Assembly (NCBI RefSeq): GCF_000422705.1 | Contig: NZ_KE383907.1 | Location: 119,033-183,032, forward strand | Reading direction: 5' to 3' | From: Flavobacterium soli DSM 19725 | Lineage (GTDB): Bacteria; Bacteroidota; Bacteroidia; Flavobacteriales; Flavobacteriaceae | DNA length: 64,000 bases | Shown: positions 43,902-52,484 of the stretch, one piece after another | Position numbering within the stretch: position 1 is the first letter of the stretch | Layout of the letters: each line of letters opens with the position of its first letter | Notes under the pieces: model-generated | What the model saw: the letters and a program-made list of their open reading frames with translations, nothing else | Databases searched by the model: none | Told to the model about the DNA's origin: nothing | Program-made: the position numbers and the translations under genes

Positions 43902-44902
43902 AAGTATTGTTAACAAAACCCTTTTTCGAAACAGATGTAGAATATATTAAAAGTAAACTGGATGAGAACATTCGTCTGATAATTCCTCAGTCATTTGATA
44001 CTGAGGCTATCCAGGAAGAAGCCAAAGATGCTGATGTGTTACTAGGAGGAATGATTTCAGAAGCTATACTCCAAGAGGCAAAGAAATTAAAGTTTATTCA
44101 AATTCCTTGGACAGGGGTTGATAATTTAAATTTTGAATTATTAGCAAAGTATAATACAGTTGTATGTAACTCGCATTCAAACGCTACAATAGTAGCAGAA
44201 CATGCGATAGCATTAATGTTAGATGCTGCAAAAAAAATTTCATATCACGATCGATTAATGCGAAAAGGGAATTGGAATAGGCCAGGTATAAACTTAGAAA
44301 ACAAGTTAACTCCATTTTCAAAACCTATCAATAAATCTACAATTGCAATAGTTGGATATGGCTCGATAGGAAAAAAAATTCAACAATTTTTATCAGGATT
44401 TGAATGTAATTTTAAAATTTTTAATAGAGAATTAAAGCAAGATCTAAAGAAAGAATTAAAAATCAGTTATTTTTCTGTTGAGGACCTGGAAAATGAATTG
44501 CATGATGTAGATTTTGTATTTATTTCTGTGCCACTCACAGAAGTAACAAGAGGTTTTGTTGATAATACATTCTTTTCGGCTATGAATGAAAATGGGGTAC
44601 TTATAAATATTTCTAGAGGAGAAGTTTTAAATGAAAATGATCTATATCAGTGTTTAAATGAAAATAAAATTGGATATGCAGCAATTGATACATGGTATAA
44701 CTATCCAAGTAAAGATAATCCAATAGCTTTCCCATCACTAAAAAATAACTTTCAAGAATTAGATAACATTATTCTTTCTCCCCATAGAGCAGGTTATATC
44801 AACTCTGGTTTTCCTCATCTGGATGATGCAATAGAAAATTTAAACAGGCAAAATAGAGGTGAAGATTTAAAAAACATTATCTCTATTGATAAAAAATATT
44901 GA
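43898..44902 (+). CDS. D-isomer-specific 2-hydroxyacid dehydrogenase
   Basis: A 334-residue NAD(P)-dependent enzyme. It shows WTGVDNLNFELL and NSHSNATIVAEHAIALMLDA in the substrate domain. The Rossmann motif VGYGSIGKK lies near residues 152-160, the substrate Arg is in NISRGEVLNEN (about 246), and the catalytic His is in LSPHRAGY (about 296). The usual DVFxxEP stretch reads DTWYNYP here, so the acidic partner of the His pair is not obvious. It overlaps both neighbours. A role in reducing a 2-oxoacid to a D-2-hydroxyacid for a polysaccharide substituent is inferred from context. Confidence 0.87.
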   Translation: MKVLLTKPFFETDVEYIKSKLDENIRLIIPQSFDTEAIQEEAKDADVLLGGMISEAILQEAKKLKFIQIPWTGVDNLNFELLAKYNTVVCNSHSNATIVAEHAIALMLDAAKKISYHDRLMRKGNWNRPGINLENKLTPFSKPINKSTIAIVGYGSIGKKIQQFLSGFECNFKIFNRELKQDLKKELKISYFSVEDLENELHDVDFVFISVPLTEVTRGFVDNTFFSAMNENGVLINISRGEVLNENDLYQCLNENKIGYAAIDTWYNYPSKDNPIAFPSLKNNFQELDNIILSPHRAGYINSGFPHLDDAIENLNRQNRGEDLKNIISIDKKY

Positions 44903-44904
44903 AT

Positions 44905-45918
44905 ATGAACATACTTTTTACATGTGCAGGCAGACGTAATTACCTTATCAACTACTTCAAGGAAGCACTAAATAAATCAGGAAAAGTCTTCGCATCAGAT
45001 ATGCAACTATCAGCTCCTGCAATGGTTGATGCAGATCAAGCATTTCTAGTTTCGTCAATATATGACCAAAATTATATAAACGAAATAGTTGAGATTATTA
45101 GAAACAACAACGTCTCAGCTGTTATTTCATTAAATGATTTAGAATTACCAATCTTATCTGAAAACAAGAAAGTTATAGAGGATGCTGGGGCTAAACTTAT
45201 AGTGTCAAATATGGAAGTGATAGATGTTGCTTTTGATAAAGTTTTGACTGCTAATTTTTTAAATAAAATCGGACTGAATACTCCTAAGACCTTTACGAAT
45301 TTAGAAGTTGTCCTCGAGATGATTGATCAAAATGAAATTAAATTCCCATTGGTAGTAAAACCAAGATGGGGTAGTGCATCAATTGGAATTGATTTTCCGA
45401 AAGACAAGGAAGAATTAGAACTGTCCTTTAAATTACAGCATAAACGTTTAAGGGAAACAATACTTTCGAATGTTAGCGAACAAGATATTGAGAATGCAAT
45501 ATTGATACAGGAGAAAATGAACGGAAATGAATTCGGGATGGATATCCTGAATGATTTTGAAGGCAACTATATTGGCTCATTCGTTAGACAAAAATTATCA
45601 ATGAGAGCTGGTGAAACCGATAAGGCTATCTCTATAATTGATATGCGTTTTGAGATAATAGGTAAGCAAATATCAGAAAACCTAAAACACATAGGTAATT
45701 TAGATTGCGATATTTTTGTTGTTGATAACGATTTATATGTTTTGGAATTGAATCCGCGATTTGGAGGAGGATACCCATTTTCTCATGAAGCTGGAGTAAA
45801 CACACCTGCAATTTATATCGATTTATTAAATGGAAGTAAGGATATTAAAAAACATATTAATTACCGAGCAGATAGAATGTTTTCAAAATGCGATAGGCTA
45901 ATTGATGTTACCAAATAA
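44905..45918 (+). CDS. ATP-grasp ligase (carbamoyl-phosphate-synthase-like)
   Basis: A 337-residue protein with the pre-ATP-grasp start MNILFTCAGRRNYLINYF and an ATP-grasp core: FPLVVKPRWGSASIGI (about residues 148-163), ILIQEKMNGNEFGMDIL, and the metal-binding VDNDLYVLELNPRFGGGYPF (about 275-294). ATP-grasp enzymes join a carboxylate to an amine or thiol through an acyl phosphate. In polysaccharide clusters such proteins are suspected to form amide links between uronic acids or amino sugars and amino or hydroxy acids. TTG 44899 gives an overlapping start; ATG 44905 is preferred. It is the last member of the cassette of overlapping genes. Confidence 0.88.
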   Translation: MNILFTCAGRRNYLINYFKEALNKSGKVFASDMQLSAPAMVDADQAFLVSSIYDQNYINEIVEIIRNNNVSAVISLNDLELPILSENKKVIEDAGAKLIVSNMEVIDVAFDKVLTANFLNKIGLNTPKTFTNLEVVLEMIDQNEIKFPLVVKPRWGSASIGIDFPKDKEELELSFKLQHKRLRETILSNVSEQDIENAILIQEKMNGNEFGMDILNDFEGNYIGSFVRQKLSMRAGETDKAISIIDMRFEIIGKQISENLKHIGNLDCDIFVVDNDLYVLELNPRFGGGYPFSHEAGVNTPAIYIDLLNGSKDIKKHINYRADRMFSKCDRLIDVTK

Positions 45919-45928
45919 ATAAAACAAA

Positions 45929-47068
45929 ATGAACAACTCAAAAATATGGCTTTCATCACCTCACATGGGTGGAACAGAACAAAAATTTGTAAACGAAGCT
46001 TTTGAAACCAATTGGGTAGCTCCTTTGGGGCCAAACGTGAATGGCTTTGAAGATGATTTAGAAAAATATTTAAATCAAGAAGCTTTTGTTGGAGCATTAA
46101 GTTCAGGAACAGCAGCAATACACTTAGGACTTATTCTTTTAGATGTAAAAGCGGGTGATGAGGTGATTTGTCAAAGTATGACTTTTTCGGCATCAGCAAA
46201 CCCAATTATGTACCAAGGAGCAATGCCTGTTTTTGTAGATAGTGAGAAAGAAACTTGGAATATGTGTCCAGTTGCTCTAGAAGAGGCGATAGTAGACAGA
46301 ATTTCAAGAGGTAAAAAGCCAAAGGCAATTATTGCGGTTCATCTTTACGGGATGCCATTTAAGGCTGAAAAAATTCGCAAGATAGCTAATGAGTATCAAA
46401 TTCCAATTTTAGAGGATAGTGCGGAAGCATTAGGCAGTTCATATAAAGAACAAAAATGTGGCACTTTTGGTGATATTGGGATTTTATCATTCAATGGAAA
46501 TAAAATTATAACAACTTCTGGTGGGGGTGCTATAGTTACAAAATCTAAAGAGTTAAAAGATAAAGCCGTTTTCCTTTCAACACAAGCTCGTGATAATGCT
46601 CCTCATTACCAACATAGTGAAGTAGGATATAATTATCGAATGAGTAATATTTGTGCCGGAATTGGTCGAGGGCAAATGGAAGTTCTTGATAAACATGTCG
46701 CTTTGAGACGAGAAATGCATGATTTTTACAGTAGTATTTTTTCAGAAATAGAGGGTGTAACTGTTTTTAAAGAGCCGAATGAAGATTACTATTCAAATCA
46801 TTGGTTGAGTGCTATACTCGTAGATTCATCTAAAACCAAAAATGGTAAAACTAGAGAAGATTTACGTTTGTATTTGGAAGCATTAAATATAGAAAGCCGT
46901 CCTCTTTGGAAACCCATGCATTTACAACCTGTTTTTGAGCATTATCCTTACTATGGCTCAACTATATCAGCACAATTATTTGAAGATGGTTTATGTTTGC
47001 CATCAGGATCCAATCTGACTGATGATGACAGAGACCGACTTAAAGTAGCCTTTTATCAATTTTTTTAG
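45929..47068 (+). CDS. DegT/DnrJ/EryC1 sugar aminotransferase, PglE-like
   Basis: A 379-residue PLP enzyme beginning KIWLSSPHMGGTEQKFVNEA and ETNWVAPLGPNVNGFE, the characteristic opening of PglE/WlbE-type aminotransferases. It contains LSSGTAAIHLGL, QSMTFSASANPI, ILEDSAEALGSSY and the PLP Lys in LSFNGNKIITTSGGGAIVT (about residue 185). It should aminate UDP-4-keto-6-deoxy-GlcNAc at C4 using glutamate, giving the UDP-4-amino sugar that the PglD-like enzyme then acylates. Its substrate would come from the PglF-like dehydratase encoded next. It ends the long biosynthetic run; a promoter-like box precedes the next gene. Confidence 0.93.
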   Translation: MNNSKIWLSSPHMGGTEQKFVNEAFETNWVAPLGPNVNGFEDDLEKYLNQEAFVGALSSGTAAIHLGLILLDVKAGDEVICQSMTFSASANPIMYQGAMPVFVDSEKETWNMCPVALEEAIVDRISRGKKPKAIIAVHLYGMPFKAEKIRKIANEYQIPILEDSAEALGSSYKEQKCGTFGDIGILSFNGNKIITTSGGGAIVTKSKELKDKAVFLSTQARDNAPHYQHSEVGYNYRMSNICAGIGRGQMEVLDKHVALRREMHDFYSSIFSEIEGVTVFKEPNEDYYSNHWLSAILVDSSKTKNGKTREDLRLYLEALNIESRPLWKPMHLQPVFEHYPYYGSTISAQLFEDGLCLPSGSNLTDDDRDRLKVAFYQFF

Positions 47069-47130
47069 TTGTTTCATGGCTATAACTCCACCTTTTATGA
47101 CAAATGGAACTATAGATTTTGTTTTTAAAG

Positions 47131-47138
47131 TACATTTG
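47131..47138 (+). promoter_or_regulatory. Putative -7 box for the PglF-like gene
   Basis: TACATTTG, an exact TAnnTTTG match in the 106-base gap, 36 bases before ATG 47175. Confidence 0.5.
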
Positions 47139-47174
47139 CAAAATCTATTCTCTGTAAATAAATAGTAATCATCC

Positions 47175-49145
47175 ATGCAGTCCAATAAAAAGATCAGTTT
47201 CTTTTCCTTGCTTTCAGCATCTTTCCAACGTTTTAAATCGGTTGGAAATGTCAGAAATCTAAGCTATCTACCAAGATGGGTTATTTTGGCTATCGATATG
47301 TCAGTAGTGGTTTTAGCAGCATTCCTTACTGTTGAAATGCTTAATGGCATGGGTCTTCATTATGTTAATCACCAGTTTTTACATATTGTAGCCCCTACTT
47401 ATTTATTCCTTCATTTGTTTTTCTTTTGGCTTTTTAGGACCTATTCGGGTATTATCCGTCATTCAGGTTATATCGATGCTGTAAAGATATTTATAGCCTT
47501 GTTTTTTTCTTTACTCATACTTGTTATTATTAATCTTTCGTGTTATTTTCTTAACGGGCAAAAATTACTAATGAATACAGGATTGTTTATCAACTTTGTA
47601 TTGTCTTTTTCAGGGTTGTTTATTTATAGAATTATTGTCAAGCAAACCTTTGAAACTTATTTTTCAGAAAGTAAAAGGGGGGATTTAATGCGAGCTTTAA
47701 TTTATGGCTCTGATGCCAATGCGATATCTGTAGCGAATGCATTAAAATCTGAAAAGCCAACCCGTTTTAAAATCGTAGGATTTGTGGACAAGCAAAATCA
47801 AAATACATCCAAAAGGATTTTAGATTTGCCTATTTTAAATTTAAGAAAAAGAATTCCTGTCATTATGCGATCCGTTGAAGCAGAAGCTTTAATTATCGCT
47901 GACAAAAGTTTGACCAAAGATGAAAAGCTTGTTATTGTTGACGAATGCTTAGAGTTTAATTATAAAGTTTACACGGTTCCACTAATTTCGGATTGGGAAG
48001 ATCGAAATGAGATTTCTAAAAAAGTAAAAAACTTTCAAATTCAGGATTTGTTGGAAAGAAAGCCAATCGTCTTGGATAATAAATTAATTTCGGGCCAACT
48101 CTATAATAAAACAGTTCTTATTACAGGAGCGGCAGGCTCTATTGGTAGTGAAATTGCACGACAAGTTATTGGATTTAATCCAAAAAAGGTAATCATGTTG
48201 GATCAGGCAGAAACGCCTCTTCATCACTTGAGCCTTGAGATGGGCAAGTTGTTGCAAAATAAAGTGAAAATTAAAACTGTGATTTCGGATATACGAAACC
48301 GAGATGCAGTTGAAGAAGTTTTTAAGAAGTTTCGACCAGAAGTAGTATTTCATGCTGCAGCATACAAACATGTACCCTTGATGGAAGAAAACCCTTCACA
48401 AGCTATTTTCGTAAATGTAATGGGCACTAAAAACGTTGCTGATTTATCTTGCAAATATAATGTAGATAGCTTTGTGATGGTTTCTACTGATAAAGCGGTT
48501 AATCCAAGTAATGTAATGGGGGCTAGCAAGCGAATAGCAGAGAAATACGTTCAATCGATCCATTATAAATTAAATAGAGAACAACAAAAATGTAAAACAA
48601 AATTTATCACAACGCGGTTCGGGAATGTTTTGGGGTCGAATGGTTCAGTAGTTCCTTTATTTACAGAGCAAATTGCAAATGGAGGCCCAGTGACAATCAC
48701 GCATCCGGAGATTATTCGTTATTTTATGACAATCCCAGAGGCTTGCCAATTGGTTTTAGAAGCTGGTGCTATGGGTAACGGAGGAGAGATTTATATTTTT
48801 GACATGGGAAAACCCGTAAAGATTATTGATTTGGCTACCAAGATGATTCGCTTGGCAGGTTTTACACCAGAAAAAGAAATAAAGATTAAAATTGTGGGTT
48901 TACGACCTGGAGAGAAATTATATGAAGAATTATTAAATGATTCATCTAAGACATTACCTACCCATCATGAAAAAATTATGATTGCACAAGAAGAATATAA
49001 TAATTTTGATGAATTATTCGATACTGTTGATGATCTGATAAATATTTCAAACACTTATTCAAACACACAAATAGTTGCCAAAATGAAACTCATAGTACCG
49101 GAGTTTATAAGTATGAATTCTGATTTTGTTACTCTTGATAAGTAA
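47175..49145 (+). CDS. Membrane UDP-GlcNAc 4,6-dehydratase (PglF/CapD/WbpM-like)
   Basis: A 656-residue protein. It has four N-terminal hydrophobic helices (about residues 35-155) and a CoA-binding-like Rossmann domain (about 165-280, LIYGSDANAISVANAL). The SDR domain (about 300-600) shows ITGAAGSIGSEIARQVI, LDQAETPLHHL, HAAAYKHVPLMEENP, MVSTDKAVNPSNVMGASKRIAE (the catalytic TDKA form, with Met in place of Tyr) and RFGNVLGSNGSVVPLF. This is the inverting or retaining 4,6-dehydratase that opens the bacillosamine and related pathways. Its presumed aminotransferase partner is immediately upstream. It has its own promoter-like box. Confidence 0.94.
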   Translation: MQSNKKISFFSLLSASFQRFKSVGNVRNLSYLPRWVILAIDMSVVVLAAFLTVEMLNGMGLHYVNHQFLHIVAPTYLFLHLFFFWLFRTYSGIIRHSGYIDAVKIFIALFFSLLILVIINLSCYFLNGQKLLMNTGLFINFVLSFSGLFIYRIIVKQTFETYFSESKRGDLMRALIYGSDANAISVANALKSEKPTRFKIVGFVDKQNQNTSKRILDLPILNLRKRIPVIMRSVEAEALIIADKSLTKDEKLVIVDECLEFNYKVYTVPLISDWEDRNEISKKVKNFQIQDLLERKPIVLDNKLISGQLYNKTVLITGAAGSIGSEIARQVIGFNPKKVIMLDQAETPLHHLSLEMGKLLQNKVKIKTVISDIRNRDAVEEVFKKFRPEVVFHAAAYKHVPLMEENPSQAIFVNVMGTKNVADLSCKYNVDSFVMVSTDKAVNPSNVMGASKRIAEKYVQSIHYKLNREQQKCKTKFITTRFGNVLGSNGSVVPLFTEQIANGGPVTITHPEIIRYFMTIPEACQLVLEAGAMGNGGEIYIFDMGKPVKIIDLATKMIRLAGFTPEKEIKIKIVGLRPGEKLYEELLNDSSKTLPTHHEKIMIAQEEYNNFDELFDTVDDLINISNTYSNTQIVAKMKLIVPEFISMNSDFVTLDK

Positions 49146-49169
49146 GACAATTCTCTAATAAAATAAATG

Positions 49170-49177
49170 TATCTTTG
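49170..49177 (+). promoter_or_regulatory. Putative -7 box for the second wza/wzc unit
   Basis: TATCTTTG, an exact TAnnTTTG match, 33 bases before ATG 49211. Confidence 0.55.
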
Positions 49178-49210
49178 CATTTTTAAATTTTTCTATATAA
49201 ATAAATTGTT

Positions 49211-49996
49211 ATGATAAAACGTTTTTTGGTTATTGCTATGCTGAGCCTGATTTTTGTTTCTTGTGCTTCAAGAAGCAAAATGGCTTATTACCAAAATATA
49301 AAAGAGTTTAATGACTCTGAATCGACTACTACTTATAATCCGGTATTAAAGCAAGATGATTTATTGTTGATCTTGGTTTCATCACCCGTACCCGAAACGG
49401 CTAAAGATTTTAATTTAACTACTTTTGCCTTAACAGGAACTAAAGCTTCGGAATTCAATACTGATAATGCACAAGGTCAAGTTCGCTACCAAACTTATTT
49501 AATAGATAAAAACGGTAATATTCAATTTCCAATAATTGGTACACTTAAACTTGGAGGACTTACACGAGATGAAGCAGTAGAAACACTAAATACTGAATTG
49601 AAAAAATACATAATTGATCCTATAGTGAATCTAAGAATATTGAATTATAAAGTAACAGTACAGGGGGAAGTAACCCGGCCTGGTGTTTTTGATGTAGTAA
49701 CTGAGAGAATTACCTTGCCTGAAGCAATTAGTAGGGCAGGAGATATGACTATATACGGGAGGCGTGAGAATGTTTTGATTATTCGAGAAATTGATGGCAA
49801 GAAAACCTCTAATTTTGTAGATATGACAAGTTCTGATTTTATAAATTCAGATTTTTATTATCTTTCCCAAAATGATTTGGTTTATGTAGAGCCAAACAAA
49901 ACCCGAATGAATGCATCAGCAGTAGGACCTAATATTTCTGTAATTATTTCTTCTATATCACTTTTAATAACTGTTGTCGCTTTATTGACTAAATAA
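49211..49996 (+). CDS. wza: Polysaccharide export outer-membrane lipoprotein (Wza-like), copy 2
   Basis: A 261-residue lipoprotein with lipobox in MLSLIFVSCAS (Cys about residue 18). It has a polysaccharide-export domain (about 50-130: LKQDDLLLILVSSPVPETA, GNIQFPIIGTLKLGGLTRDE), an SLBB domain (about 135-215: VTVQGEVTRPGVFDV, ITLPEAISRAGDMTIYG, YYLSQNDLVYVEP) and a C-terminal hydrophobic anchor. It is similar in design to, but clearly different in sequence from, the copy at 19338. The Wzc gene follows after one base, so the two form one transcription unit. Confidence 0.92.
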   Translation: MIKRFLVIAMLSLIFVSCASRSKMAYYQNIKEFNDSESTTTYNPVLKQDDLLLILVSSPVPETAKDFNLTTFALTGTKASEFNTDNAQGQVRYQTYLIDKNGNIQFPIIGTLKLGGLTRDEAVETLNTELKKYIIDPIVNLRILNYKVTVQGEVTRPGVFDVVTERITLPEAISRAGDMTIYGRRENVLIIREIDGKKTSNFVDMTSSDFINSDFYYLSQNDLVYVEPNKTRMNASAVGPNISVIISSISLLITVVALLTK

Positions 49997-49997
49997 T

Positions 49998-52385
49998 ATG
50001 CAAAATAAGAACATACCTGTAATAGAAAATTTTGAAGAGGAAAACTCTTTCAATATAAAGGAGCAATTGGAGAAATATCTTGTGCATTTGAAATGGTTTG
50101 TTTTGAGTGTTTTTTTATTTTTAATTGCAGCTTTTTTGTATTTGCGTTATTCAACTTCTGAATACAGTATTAGTGCTACTGTACTCATAAAGGATGATAA
50201 AAAAGGAGGACTTTCCGAACTTTCATCTAGTTTTTCTGATTTAGGTGGAATGTTGGGAGGTGTTAAAAGCAATGTAGATAACGAAATAGAAATACTAAAG
50301 TCAAGGACCTTAGTTGAAAATACAGTTAAAGATTTAGAATTGAATATATCCTATTTTCAGGATGGTAGATTGAAATCTACTGAAGCGTATAAAAAATCAC
50401 CTATTAAGGTAAATTTCTTTGAAAAATCCGAAGATTTCTACCAAAAAGACACAACATTTATTGTTGAGGTATTAACTCCTTTAAAATTTAATTTATTAGA
50501 TTTTGAAAAGAATAAAATAGGTGAATTTGAGTTTGGAAAAGCAATAAATTCTAAATTAGGAAAAATGGTGGTGATTTATAAAGATAAGAACTCAAATTCT
50601 AATAAATTTACTACTGTTGAACTTTCTGCGTTAGAAAATGTAACCAATAAATACCGAACCAAGCTTCAGGTTAGTCCTATTAGCAAAATGACTAGTGTTT
50701 TAACGTTGTCTATCGTGGATCCAGTCAGGGAAATAGGAGTAGATTTTCTTAATACGCTTATTGAAAAATATAATAATGATGCGATTGAAGATAAGAATCA
50801 AGTAGCTAAAAACACGGAAAATTTTATTAATAAACGACTTGCAAGAATTATTCTAGAACTCGATACTGTTGAAGGCAATATTGAAACTTTTAAAAAAGTT
50901 AACCGTGTTACGGATATTGTGTCTGAAGCTGAGTTGTTTTTACTATCGTCAAAAGAGTATGAAAAAAGCTCTATTGAAACTGAAACCAAGCTTAATGTTG
51001 TAGAAGAAGTATTGAAATTAATTAGAAAAAGCACGAATGATGATATTATTCCTGCGAATATAGTTCCTGATGGAGGAGAAACTTCGAGACTTATACAGGA
51101 ATATAATCAATTGGTATTGGACAAGCAACGTATTGCCAAAGGAGCTACTGCAGAAAATCCTTTAGTGATTAATCTTGAACAACAGTTAAAAGGATTGCGA
51201 CAAAGCATAATTGAAAGCTTAAAGAATCTTGAATTGTCATTGAATATTACTCAGAATGATTTGAGAAGACAAGAAGGGATTTTAGGTGGAAAAATAGGAG
51301 AAATTCCTAGACAAGAAAGAGAAGGGAGGAATATAGGAAGAAAGCAACAAGTAAAAGAAGCTTTATATTTATATTTATTGCAAAAGCGTGAAGAAAATGC
51401 AATTGCATTAAATGTAACTGCACCCAATTCCAAAGTTATAGATGAAGCATATGCCTCGCCAATTCCAGTATCTCCAAAATCCAATATTATCTATCTTGCC
51501 GCTCTGTTTCTAGGTGTGTTAGTACCTTTTGGAATCATTTACATCTACGATCTTTTAGATACAAAAATTAAAAACAGGGGTGATGTTGAAGGAAAAATTG
51601 CCGTTCCATTCATAGGTGATGTTCCACGTTCAGAATCGCATGAGGAATTAATACAAGCCAATAGTCGCTCGAGTTCTGCAGAAGCAATGAGGATTATTAG
51701 GACAAACCTTGATTTTATTGTAAATCAGGTGCCAGATGGTGTAGCCAAAACCATCTTTATGACTTCTACTTTCCCAAAAGAGGGAAAGACCTTTATATCC
51801 GTGAATCTAGCTGGAACTTTTGCTTTATCAGGAAAACGTGTATTATTGATAGGTTTGGATATTAGAAATCCAAAATTGGATGAGTATATGAATCTGCCAA
51901 ATAGAGGTGTAACTACTTATTTATCCTCTAAAAATGTAGATTTAAATGACTTTTTGATCAAGCAGGAAGGTTATGAACATTTTTATGTTTTGCCAGCGGG
52001 TATGATTCCGCCAAATCCTGCTGAATTATTGATGGGTGCCAAAGTTGAAACTATGTTTGATACCTTGAAACAGCAATTTGATTATATAGTTGTAGATACA
52101 GCTCCAGTAAGTTTAGTGACGGATACTTTATTGATTGCAAAACATGCTGATGCCTTTATTTATGTTGTTCGAGCTAATTTCTTAGACAAGCGAATGCTTC
52201 GAATTCCAGAAACTTTATATAGAGAAAAGAAATTGCCTAATATGTCTATTCTTTTGAATGATACTGATACCAAAAAAGGTTATGGTTATGGCTATGGTTA
52301 TGGCTATGGTTACGGTTATGGTGTAGATGTTACTAAAGAACCTTGGTATAAGGAGTTATTTAATTCGATGAGAAAAAACTCTTAA
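49998..52385 (+). CDS. wzc: Polysaccharide co-polymerase and tyrosine autokinase (Wzc-like), copy 2
   Basis: A 795-residue inner-membrane protein. The first TM is at about residues 33-49, a Wzz domain and coiled coil follow, including the conserved RQEREGRNIGRKQQVKEALY stretch before TM2 (about 496-517). The BY-kinase domain has Walker A in STFPKEGKTFIS (about 590-601), Walker A' in LLIGLDIRNPK (about 616-626) and Walker B in YIVVDTAPVS (about 696-705). The tail has seven Tyr-Gly pairs (762-775) and a final WY. It is more like the typical Bacteroidetes EpsG/Wzc kinase than copy 1. The antagonist phosphatase gene lies just beyond the terminator, in convergent orientation. Confidence 0.95.
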   Translation: MQNKNIPVIENFEEENSFNIKEQLEKYLVHLKWFVLSVFLFLIAAFLYLRYSTSEYSISATVLIKDDKKGGLSELSSSFSDLGGMLGGVKSNVDNEIEILKSRTLVENTVKDLELNISYFQDGRLKSTEAYKKSPIKVNFFEKSEDFYQKDTTFIVEVLTPLKFNLLDFEKNKIGEFEFGKAINSKLGKMVVIYKDKNSNSNKFTTVELSALENVTNKYRTKLQVSPISKMTSVLTLSIVDPVREIGVDFLNTLIEKYNNDAIEDKNQVAKNTENFINKRLARIILELDTVEGNIETFKKVNRVTDIVSEAELFLLSSKEYEKSSIETETKLNVVEEVLKLIRKSTNDDIIPANIVPDGGETSRLIQEYNQLVLDKQRIAKGATAENPLVINLEQQLKGLRQSIIESLKNLELSLNITQNDLRRQEGILGGKIGEIPRQEREGRNIGRKQQVKEALYLYLLQKREENAIALNVTAPNSKVIDEAYASPIPVSPKSNIIYLAALFLGVLVPFGIIYIYDLLDTKIKNRGDVEGKIAVPFIGDVPRSESHEELIQANSRSSSAEAMRIIRTNLDFIVNQVPDGVAKTIFMTSTFPKEGKTFISVNLAGTFALSGKRVLLIGLDIRNPKLDEYMNLPNRGVTTYLSSKNVDLNDFLIKQEGYEHFYVLPAGMIPPNPAELLMGAKVETMFDTLKQQFDYIVVDTAPVSLVTDTLLIAKHADAFIYVVRANFLDKRMLRIPETLYREKKLPNMSILLNDTDTKKGYGYGYGYGYGYGYGVDVTKEPWYKELFNSMRKNS
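52281..52322 (+). repeat. Hexanucleotide tandem repeat (7 x TAT/TAC-GGY) coding the Wzc tyrosine tail
   Basis: Seven near-identical 6-base units (TATGGT/TATGGC) encode seven Tyr-Gly pairs. It is longer and more uniform than the similar tract in the first wzc. Confidence 0.92.
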
Positions 52386-52410
52386 TCAATTATTGCTTTC
52401 TTCAAGAACA

Positions 52411-52455
52411 AAAAAATCGCAAATAAAAGCTTAGCTTTTATTTGCGATTTTTTTG
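52411..52455. terminator. Strong bidirectional terminator
   Basis: A perfect 20-bp stem: 52411-52430 (AAAAAATCGCAAATAAAAGC) pairs with 52434-52453 around a 3-base loop. A runs on one side and T runs on the other let it end both wzc (+) and the phosphatase gene (-). Confidence 0.92.
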
Positions 52456-52484
52456 TTTAGGCAATTTTAGTTTTGAATAAGAAA

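Noticed and set aside
47069..47130. Imperfect inverted pair CTATAACTCC/GGAACTATAG after the PglE-like gene as a terminator
   Set aside because: Two mismatches in ten and no following T tract; too weak to call.
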